Below are positions 6,361 to 11,886 of a stretch of DNA of 11,886 nt, one piece after another (within the stretch, counting starts at the first letter, position 1; every line of letters begins with the position of its first letter). Location: assembly GCA_017404585.1 (NCBI GenBank), contig JAFRCB010000047.1, positions 1 through 11,886 on the forward strand, read 5' to 3'. This DNA is from Lachnospiraceae bacterium. Its GTDB lineage: Bacteria; Bacillota; Clostridia; Lachnospirales; Lachnospiraceae. The notes beneath the pieces were generated by a model. The model did no database searches and was not told the DNA's origin. It saw only the letters and a program-made list of their open reading frames with translations. Made by a program: the position numbers and the translations under genes.

Positions 6361-7470
6361 ATGGCGGCAGTCGAAATTACCGGAAAAATGAAGAAAATCG
6401 GAGCTTTTCTGCTCCTTCTTATTATGTGCGCGTCATATCCCGTGCAGGCCGACCAGCAGTTTGTCCTTACGGTCGGAGATACTATGGTCATTCCGTGTCT
6501 CCTTGAGATATGGTCGGACCAGAGTGTGAGCTGTGTGATCAGCAACCCGGAAGTGCTTATGACAGACGGCAGCGGGCGGGCTGTAATTGCGCTCGCGGAA
6601 GGAACCTCGGATGTATACGTCCATATGACCAACCCGGAAAGCGACATGCGCTATACATTTGTCGTCGAGCCTGCTCTGCGATGGGAGACCGCGGGGGATT
6701 GGGAACTGCCGGAAGAGACGGCTGCCGACGGCGGAGCAGCTGCAGGTGACGGAACCCGTGTCGGCGATGGTGCGGAGGTCAATGAAGGAAATCATGTCAG
6801 CGGTGGTGCTAAGAACGGTGGGAGGTCCGGTGCCGGCAATGAGACAGAGGTCAACGGCGAGCCCCAGATCGGCGTTGAAGGCCAGGCTGACGGAGAGACT
6901 TATGCAGGCGATGAGGCACATGTCAGCAGTGGAACAACGGTCAATGACACTGGTCGTGAAGGCAGGGCTTTGGCGGACGAGAGAACTGACGCTGACGGCG
7001 GGGCTTCCCCGGGCAGCAGCACAGACTCACAGCAAGGAGCGCATTTGTCGGAGGAAGACCCTGTCGACTCAGAGTTCGACCTGCGTATGCCGGAGGAAGA
7101 CCGTGCTGACTCAGAGTCGGATCTGCACATACCGGAAGACGAGCGCGGTGCGCGTGAGATGACGGAATCTGTCCCGTTCTGGGAGGACCGGGGCAGCGGA
7201 GGGATCACGTTCCGGGTGATCGGGGATGATTTGTCCGAAAAAACAGAGCTGACGGAGGGCTCCGACAATCAAGATGCAAAGTACAGGCCGTTCGCATATC
7301 TCGAAAGTGACGGGGAAGTAGCGCCTCTTTTCGTGTGCGCCGCCGGACGTGAAGTGAGATGGAAATATGTCGGCAGGATCCTCTATATTGAAGCGGCTCC
7401 GACATATACCGGTCCTTATAGGGTGTGTGCCCGCGACAGCAGGAGAAATATCTATTATTTTAGTTCCTGA
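6361..7470 (+). CDS. Secreted protein with Ig-like (Big-type) N-terminal domain and acidic repetitive linker
   Basis: I do not recognise a named family. The 369-residue protein starts at ATG 6361, preceded by AAAGGAGG (6346-6353). An earlier in-frame ATG at 6304 overlaps the kinase stop but has no such site. Residues 1-30 look like a signal peptide ('MKKIGAFLLLLIMC', cleavage likely after 'PVQA'). Residues about 33-103 resemble a bacterial Ig-like fold ('LTVGDT', 'ISNPEVL', 'GSGRAVIALAEGTSDVYV'), with Cys46 and Cys58. Residues about 117-300 are a Gly/Asp/Glu-rich, probably disordered linker with loose 'EVN/HV' periodicity and a 14-residue tandem repeat at 231-258. The C-terminal 65 residues look folded, aromatic-rich and carry Cys326 and Cys356. 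No LPXTG motif, transmembrane anchor or SLH domain is visible, so it is either released or held by binding. Its place directly after a membrane kinase with an external domain suggests a shared envelope role; that is inference. Confidence 0.72.
   Translation: MAAVEITGKMKKIGAFLLLLIMCASYPVQADQQFVLTVGDTMVIPCLLEIWSDQSVSCVISNPEVLMTDGSGRAVIALAEGTSDVYVHMTNPESDMRYTFVVEPALRWETAGDWELPEETAADGGAAAGDGTRVGDGAEVNEGNHVSGGAKNGGRSGAGNETEVNGEPQIGVEGQADGETYAGDEAHVSSGTTVNDTGREGRALADERTDADGGASPGSSTDSQQGAHLSEEDPVDSEFDLRMPEEDRADSESDLHIPEDERGAREMTESVPFWEDRGSGGITFRVIGDDLSEKTELTEGSDNQDAKYRPFAYLESDGEVAPLFVCAAGREVRWKYVGRILYIEAAPTYTGPYRVCARDSRRNIYYFSS
7051..7140 (+). repeat. 42-base tandem repeat in the linker of the secreted protein
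   Basis: Units start at 7051 and 7093, with a degenerate third start at 7135; the period is 42 bases (14 codons). The encoded unit is E-E-D-x-x-D-S-E-x-D-L-x-x-P (residues 231-244 and 245-258). Its high acidity fits a flexible spacer or a cation-binding stretch. Confidence 0.8.
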
Positions 7471-7477
7471 AAGGCGA

Positions 7478-7507
7478 TTGATGAAATCGGTATATGTGTG
7501 CTATACT
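7478..7507 (+). promoter_or_regulatory. Possible promoter for the amidase and HAD-CPBP genes
   Basis: TTGATG at 7478-7483 and TATACT at 7502-7507 are separated by 18 bases, with a start point near 7514, about 30 bases before the amidase ATG. I see no terminator between the upstream gene and this point, so read-through from the kinase operon is also possible. Confidence 0.5.
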
Positions 7508-7544
7508 GCAATTTGGACTATGTAAAAAGACGGGGCGGTCACAC

Positions 7545-8609
7545 ATGAAAAAGAAAAATAAAAAACTTGATATCCTGATGATCCTGACAATTATCGCAGG
7601 CGTGCTGGTACTTGGCGCAGCAGGGACCCTGATCGGGCTGGAGGCCGGAAGGCTCCATACAGAAGTAGAGACGGCCAAAGCTGAGAGAGAGGCGAAAAAA
7701 AACGCTGCGGAAAGCGGTGTGGCAGCTGTGACAGAGAGCGGTCTTTCTGACTCGAACCAGACCGAGAATGTTGACCCGGAAGCTGCCGCAATAGCTCTGC
7801 ATGCCACGTCCGATGTGATCCGGGGAGCCGCAGTCGCCGCGATACCCAATGTCAGCGAGTATGCGGATGCGGTGCAGAACGGAAATTTAGTCACTCCGAT
7901 ACCGCGCAATTCGCTGGAGAATGCGGGGACCGGACAAAATCAGACCGAAGGAAACGGATTTATTGTCTGTATCGATGCCGGACATGAGACTAACCAGATC
8001 ACAGATCTGGAACCGAACGGCCCCGGATCTGAGAATATGAAGCAGGGGGTTACAAGCGGGACACAGGGCAACTGGTCCGGTGTGTATGAGTACCAGGTAA
8101 ACCTTGACGTGACTTTGAAGCTGCGAGACGCGTTGGCAGCCCGCGGCTATACGGTCGTTCTGTGCAGAGAAATCAATGATGTGACCATGTCCAACGTGCA
8201 GCGCGCTCAGATCGCCGCTGACGCGAACGCTGATATTTTTCTTCGCATTCACTGCAACAGCTCGGACAGCAGCTCTGTGGACGGCGTTCTGTGCTATGCG
8301 CCGACGTCATCCAACCCGTATCTCAGTGAAGAGGTAATAGAGCGCAGTCAGGCTTTGTCAAGGATCATGAGAGACGCTCAGTGCGAGGAGACAGGTCAGA
8401 CAGCTCTGGATAACCTGTACCAGGATGATATGACGGGAATCAACTGGGCTGAGATGCCTGTGACCATCGTCGAGATGGGATTCATGTCCAATTACGATGA
8501 AGATATGTTCCTTACTTCAGAAGACGGACAGGATCAGATCGTCAGAGGCCTTGTGAACGGCGTCGACGAGTATTTTTCCCGGTACGGCAAAATGGAAGCC
8601 GCGGAGTAA
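7545..8609 (+). CDS. Membrane-anchored N-acetylmuramoyl-L-alanine amidase (Amidase_3 family)
   Basis: The 354-residue enzyme is a zinc amidase cleaving the bond between N-acetylmuramic acid and L-alanine in peptidoglycan, acting outside the membrane. Residues 1-7 are lysine-rich, a membrane segment follows at about 9-31 (uncleaved signal anchor), and a short charged helix at 33-55 may form a coiled coil. A variable spacer runs to about 137. The catalytic domain covers about 138-346: zinc ligands His147 ('CIDAGHE'), Glu182 ('YEYQVN') and His236 ('RIHCNSS'), and the catalytic Glu310 ('VEMGFMSN'). All four are present, so it should be active. No SH3b, LysM or other wall-binding domain is visible. 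ATG 7545 is the start because the lysine-rich anchor begins there; the ribosome binding site (GGGGCGG, 7532-7538) is weak. The HAD-CPBP gene follows after 6 bases. Likely roles are wall remodelling, cell separation or sporulation; which one cannot be told from sequence. Confidence 0.92.
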   Translation: MKKKNKKLDILMILTIIAGVLVLGAAGTLIGLEAGRLHTEVETAKAEREAKKNAAESGVAAVTESGLSDSNQTENVDPEAAAIALHATSDVIRGAAVAAIPNVSEYADAVQNGNLVTPIPRNSLENAGTGQNQTEGNGFIVCIDAGHETNQITDLEPNGPGSENMKQGVTSGTQGNWSGVYEYQVNLDVTLKLRDALAARGYTVVLCREINDVTMSNVQRAQIAADANADIFLRIHCNSSDSSSVDGVLCYAPTSSNPYLSEEVIERSQALSRIMRDAQCEETGQTALDNLYQDDMTGINWAEMPVTIVEMGFMSNYDEDMFLTSEDGQDQIVRGLVNGVDEYFSRYGKMEAAE

Positions 8610-8615
8610 AGTGGA

Positions 8616-10166
8616 ATGTGGAATACAGTTTTATTCGATCTTGACGGAACTCTTACGGATTCCGGCGAGGGGATAACAAAAAGTGTGCAGTATGCGCTTG
8701 AAAAGGAGTTTGGAATGCAGGTCCCTCTCTCGGACCTGCGATGCTTTGTAGGACCTCCGCTCAAAGAACAGTTCATGAGCTTTGCGGGTGTATCTGAGGA
8801 GGAGGCAGTCAGGGCAGTTGAGCGCTATCGCGAGCGCTACAGGCCGAAGGGCATTTACGAGAACTATCTGTATGACGGTATAAAGAGTGTGCTTCGCCAG
8901 CTGCATGATGAGCACTTTACATTAGCTCTTACATCTTCAAAACCGACGATGTTCTGCAGACAGATCCTTCGCATGTTCAATATTGACGAGTATTTCACCG
9001 CCGTTGTCGGCAGTGATATGGACGGCCGTCGTACAGATAAGTATGAACTCATCGAGGAGACAATACGCGAGCTGGGTATGGAGGAACTCCGCGATGAGAT
9101 CGTGATGGTCGGCGACAGAAAATACGACTGTATCGGTGCAGCTGCTGCAGGCATAGACTGTATAGGCGTCACTTACGGTTTCGGATCCAGAGAAGAATTG
9201 GAGGCTGAGTGGCCTGCCTGCATCGTTGACAGCCCGATCGAGCTTCGAAATGTTCTCATAGGACAGGCCAGAAGCGGGATGAGCGGAACGGGAGGCAGTA
9301 CGTTCGGAAGTGAAAAATCCACTGACAGTACAAGGCTTTTCGTAAGGCCGACTGTCATGCCCGAGGATGGTGGTATATTTCGCTGTATCTTTACCTGTGT
9401 GGTGCCGGTGGCGCTTGCGTTCATCATCTCCGGCATCTTATATATGATCATCATATGGGGACTGCAGATATTCCTGCCGCAGATAGAGTTCGACAATACG
9501 TTTCTGGTCGTTTTGACCGGTATTGTGGACTTTATCCTGATTCCTTTTTTCTATATTATGTACAGGCATGATGAGATTAAGAGGATGACTTACGGACGGA
9601 CAGAGCGCATCCTGAATCTCAATGCGTTCGGCGCGGCAGCGGTGCTTATCGTTGCTTTGTTTTCAATCGGATTCGCGGATACCATCCAGGTGCCGCTCGG
9701 AGTGCTGATCCAAGACGAAGCGGGAGCCGAGATAAACGCGTCTTTGTTTCAGAACGTGAGCCTCATTATCCAGTTCATAAGTCTCTGTGCAATCGGTCCC
9801 GCCTGTGAGGAGCTGATCTTTCGAGGCCTTATGTACAGGAGGGTCAGAGACCTGCTCGGCGTTAGGTGGGCGGTGTTCCTGAGCGCAGTCTGCTTCGGAG
9901 TGTATCATCAGAACCTGACCCAGGGGGTATTTGCCTTTTTCTTCGGTATTGTGCTGGCAGCGGTGTATGAACATTACGGGACGATCTGGGCAGCAATTGC
10001 GGCTCACGCAGCCAATAATCTGTATGCTGTCATATTGAATGCGTTGATTGAACGGGAGATGGTCACGGATACCGGATATCTGTTCATGCTTGTTTTATCC
10101 GCCGCGGCGGCAATTTCGCTGGGATTCTATATCTTTAAATTCGATCAAAAAAAGAATGTGATATAA
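8616..10166 (+). CDS. Fusion protein: HAD phosphatase (phosphoglycolate phosphatase-like) plus CPBP intramembrane protease-like domain
   Basis: One uninterrupted 516-residue frame joins two unrelated families. Residues 1-216 are a HAD hydrolase like Gph/PGPase: 'DLDGT' at 8-12 with nucleophile Asp8 and acid Asp10, a helical cap at about 15-85, motif II Thr106/Ser107 in 'LTSSKP', motif III Lys142, and motif IV 'GDRKYD' with Asp167 and Asp171. A Ser/Gly/Thr-rich linker follows (about 217-252). Residues about 254-510 are a multi-pass membrane CPBP (Abi/Rce1-like) domain with all three motifs: 'EELIFR' (Glu398, Glu399, Arg403), 'FGVYH' (Phe427, His431) and 'HAANN' (His464, Asn468). Both halves keep their catalytic residues, so both may be active; the HAD half should face the cytoplasm. 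Substrates are unknown. The ATG is preceded by GGAG at 8603-8606, and the gap to the amidase is only 6 bases, so they probably share a transcript. A missed stop between two genes is unlikely, since the linker is in frame and no start with a ribosome binding site is evident there. Confidence 0.9.
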   Translation: MWNTVLFDLDGTLTDSGEGITKSVQYALEKEFGMQVPLSDLRCFVGPPLKEQFMSFAGVSEEEAVRAVERYRERYRPKGIYENYLYDGIKSVLRQLHDEHFTLALTSSKPTMFCRQILRMFNIDEYFTAVVGSDMDGRRTDKYELIEETIRELGMEELRDEIVMVGDRKYDCIGAAAAGIDCIGVTYGFGSREELEAEWPACIVDSPIELRNVLIGQARSGMSGTGGSTFGSEKSTDSTRLFVRPTVMPEDGGIFRCIFTCVVPVALAFIISGILYMIIIWGLQIFLPQIEFDNTFLVVLTGIVDFILIPFFYIMYRHDEIKRMTYGRTERILNLNAFGAAAVLIVALFSIGFADTIQVPLGVLIQDEAGAEINASLFQNVSLIIQFISLCAIGPACEELIFRGLMYRRVRDLLGVRWAVFLSAVCFGVYHQNLTQGVFAFFFGIVLAAVYEHYGTIWAAIAAHAANNLYAVILNALIEREMVTDTGYLFMLVLSAAAAISLGFYIFKFDQKKNVI

Positions 10167-10177
10167 CTGTAAGTTTG

Positions 10178-10207
10178 TTGACTTGCATTAATTTATCATG
10201 CTATAAT
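10178..10207 (+). promoter_or_regulatory. Strong extended -10 promoter for rpsB-tsf
   Basis: TTGACT at 10178-10183 and a perfect TATAAT at 10202-10207 are separated by 18 bases, with a TGC just ahead of the -10 box (10199-10201), i.e. an extended -10 element. Transcription should start near 10214, giving a leader of about 100 bases before rpsB. Such strength fits a ribosomal protein operon. Confidence 0.8.
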
Positions 10208-10227
10208 ACCATCTGTTGCAAATTTCA

Positions 10228-10283
10228 CATATGCGGATTCCGGCATTCGGTGCCCACTGGGTCATGCCGGCAGGAAACATATG
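10228..10283 (+). promoter_or_regulatory. Layered hairpin in the rpsB 5' leader
   Basis: Three nested helices can form: CATATG (10228-10233) with CATATG (10278-10283), CCGGCA (10240-10245) with TGCCGG (10265-10270), and CCC (10253-10255) with GGG (10259-10261), the last extendable by TG/CA with one bulged base. Internal loops separate them. It ends about 20 bases before the ribosome binding site (10304-10309) and has no T-run. Many ribosomal protein operons are repressed by their own product binding such a leader; that S2 does so here is inference, and I cannot match it to a named RNA family. Confidence 0.55.
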
Positions 10284-10316
10284 GGTGAGCTAAAAACCAT
10301 AAAAAGGAGAAACAAA

Positions 10317-11066
10317 ATGAGTGTTATTTCAATGAAGCAGCTGCTCGAAGCAGGCGTCCATTTCGGACATCAGACCAGACGCTGGAACCCCAAGATGAAG
10401 CCGTATATCTACACAGAGCGCAACGGCATCTATATCATCGACCTTCAGAAGTCCGTAGGCATGGTCGACGATGCGTACAACGCAGTCGTTGATATCGTCA
10501 AGGACGGCGGCAAGATTCTCTTCGTAGGTACAAAAAAGCAGGCACAGGATGCGATCCGCACAGAGGCTGAGCGCTGCGGTATGTACTATATCAACGAGAG
10601 ATGGCTCGGTGGTATGCTGACAAACTTCAAGACGATCCAGTCCCGCATCAAGAGAATGAAGGATATCGAGACAATGGCAGAGGACGGCACATTTGAAGTC
10701 CTGCCGAAGAAGGAAGTCCTTCAGCTCAAGAAGGAACTTGAGAAGCTTCAGAAGAACCTTGGCGGTATCCGTGACATGAAGAAGCTCCCGGATGCTATCT
10801 TCATCGTTGACCCGAAGAAGGAGCGTATCTGCGTACAGGAAGCTCATACTCTTAACATCCCGCTGATCGGCATCTGCGATACGAACTGCGATCCGGAAGA
10901 GCTTACATATATCATCCCGGGCAATGACGATGCTATCCGTGCCGTCAAGCTGATCGTTTCCAAGATGGCTGACGCTGTCATCGAGGCTAATCAGGGTCTC
11001 ATGGACGTTCCGGCAGAAGGCTACACAGCATATCCGGATGAAGAGTCCGAAGCCGCTGCTGAGTGA
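10317..11066 (+). CDS. rpsB: 30S ribosomal protein S2
   Basis: The 249-residue protein has the normal S2 length and is alignable throughout. It binds late to the 30S subunit, between head and body, and is needed for S1 docking where S1 exists. Recognised segments: '[20 protein letters not shown]' at the N-terminus, '[11 protein letters not shown]', '[11 protein letters not shown]', '[10 protein letters not shown]' and '[10 protein letters not shown]'. The C-terminus is acidic, as is common. The start is ATG 10317, because AAGGAG (10304-10309) lies 7 bases upstream and the family N-terminus begins there; an upstream in-frame ATG at 10281 falls inside the leader hairpin. Codon choice is biased as expected for a highly expressed gene. 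tsf follows after 29 bases, the standard bacterial order. Confidence 0.98.
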   Translation: MSVISMKQLLEAGVHFGHQTRRWNPKMKPYIYTERNGIYIIDLQKSVGMVDDAYNAVVDIVKDGGKILFVGTKKQAQDAIRTEAERCGMYYINERWLGGMLTNFKTIQSRIKRMKDIETMAEDGTFEVLPKKEVLQLKKELEKLQKNLGGIRDMKKLPDAIFIVDPKKERICVQEAHTLNIPLIGICDTNCDPEELTYIIPGNDDAIRAVKLIVSKMADAVIEANQGLMDVPAEGYTAYPDEESEAAAE

Positions 11067-11095
11067 TTTGAACACAGTATTAGGAGGAAATTATA

Positions 11096-11886
11096 ATGGC
11101 AATTACTGCTGCAATGGTAAAAGAGCTTCGTGAGAAGAGCGGTGCAGGCATGATGGACTGCAAGAAGGCTCTTACAGCATGCGAAGGCAACATGGAAAAG
11201 GCAATCGACTTCCTTCGTGAGAACGGCAAGATGAAGGCAGCCAAGAAGGCTGACAGAATCGCTGCAGAAGGTCTCTGCAAGACCCTCGTTTCCGCAGACG
11301 GCAAAAAGGCAGTCGCAGTTGAGGTCAACTCCGAGACAGATTTCGTTGCCAAGAATGAGAAGTTCCAGGCATTTGTTCAGGCTATCGCTGAGCAGATCAT
11401 GGCTACAGACGCAGCTGACGTTGACTCTCTTCTTGCTACAACACTTGAAGACGGCAAGACAGTGGCAGAGTTCGTTACAGAGCATGTCGCTACAATCGGC
11501 GAGAACCTGAAGATCCGCAGATTTGCAAGAGTCGCTGCTGATAACGGATTCATCACATCCTATACACATATGGGCGGCAAGATCGTTGTTCTCGTAGAAG
11601 TTGAAGCTGACGAGTGCACACCGGAGCTTGCCGAGATGGCTAAGAACGTCGCTATGCAGGCAGCCGCTATGCGTCCGGAGTACTGCACACGCGCAGAAGT
11701 TTCCGCTGAGTATCTTGAGAAAGAGAAGGAAGTCCTTTTCGCAGCTGCCAAGAACGAGAAGCCGAACGCACCGGATAAGGTCATCAACGGTATCGTCAAC
11801 GGCCGTCTCAATAAGGAGCTCTCCGAAGTCGTCCTTATGGATCAGGTTTATGTCAAGGCAGAAGACGGCAAGCAGTCCGTACAGAA
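11096..11886 (+). CDS. tsf: Elongation factor Ts (3' end outside window)
   Basis: The frame is open from ATG 11096 to the window end, giving 263 complete codons with no stop. EF-Ts is the guanine-nucleotide exchange factor that recycles EF-Tu-GDP to EF-Tu-GTP in the cytoplasm. The N-terminal UBA-like domain is clear ('VKELREKSGAGMMDCKKAL'), and the family signature 'TDFVAKNEKF' follows at about residue 81. The core dimerisation region runs on ('MGGKIVVLVEVE', 'AMQAAAMRPEY'). The family is about 200 residues in short forms and about 280-310 in long ones, so some tens of residues are probably missing. The ribosome binding site is AGGAGGA at 11082-11088, 7 bases before the ATG. It is co-transcribed with rpsB from the promoter at 10178; there is no terminator between them. 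Confidence 0.97.
   Translation, partial: MAITAAMVKELREKSGAGMMDCKKALTACEGNMEKAIDFLRENGKMKAAKKADRIAAEGLCKTLVSADGKKAVAVEVNSETDFVAKNEKFQAFVQAIAEQIMATDAADVDSLLATTLEDGKTVAEFVTEHVATIGENLKIRRFARVAADNGFITSYTHMGGKIVVLVEVEADECTPELAEMAKNVAMQAAAMRPEYCTRAEVSAEYLEKEKEVLFAAAKNEKPNAPDKVINGIVNGRLNKELSEVVLMDQVYVKAEDGKQSVQ

Noticed and set aside
10329..11075. 248-codon open frame on the - strand opposite rpsB
   Set aside because: It mirrors the conserved S2 gene; its Leu/Asp/Val-rich translation is typical of antisense shadows, and no ribosome binding site or promoter is evident.

Overview
The window reads as a chromosomal, housekeeping-type segment of a Gram-positive Clostridia bacterium, most likely Lachnospiraceae or a close relative. 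The indications are strong AGGAGG-type ribosome binding sites, TTGACA/TATAAT-like promoters, an acetyl-CoA-type MetA, a CpsC/CpsD-style split tyrosine kinase pair, a Hanks-type Ser/Thr kinase, a CPBP membrane protein and the rpsB-tsf pair. This placement comes from family resemblance, not from a search. All eleven genes lie on the + strand. I see no tRNA, rRNA, CRISPR array, insertion sequence or phage gene.

Layout. (1) 1-1390: the 3' end of ligA (NAD+-dependent DNA ligase), overlapping metA (homoserine O-acyltransferase, predicted acetyl-CoA specific). (2) 1395-4706: a promoter, a hairpin leader, and three tightly packed genes: a Wzz/CpsC-like membrane modulator, its CpsD-like tyrosine kinase, and argS. 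The argS reading frame carries an in-frame TAG at codon 238 with fully conserved ArgRS sequence on both sides. (3) 4707-7470: a promoter that fires almost directly into an intrinsic terminator, then a membrane Ser/Thr kinase with a helical extracytoplasmic region, then a secreted protein with an Ig-like head and a long acidic repetitive linker. (4) 7478-10166: a promoter, a membrane-anchored N-acetylmuramoyl-L-alanine amidase, and an unusual fusion of a HAD phosphatase to a CPBP intramembrane protease-like domain. (5) 10178-11886: a strong extended -10 promoter, a structured leader, rpsB (ribosomal protein S2), and tsf (EF-Ts, cut by the window end).

How it fits together. The two ends are core metabolism and translation. 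The middle is envelope biology: control of polysaccharide chain length by tyrosine phosphorylation, Ser/Thr kinase signalling across the membrane, peptidoglycan cleavage and a membrane protease-like protein. The points most worth a second look are the UAG inside an essential aminoacyl-tRNA synthetase gene, the HAD-CPBP fusion, the kinase/secreted-protein pair with its promoter-terminator overlap, and the layered hairpin ahead of rpsB.
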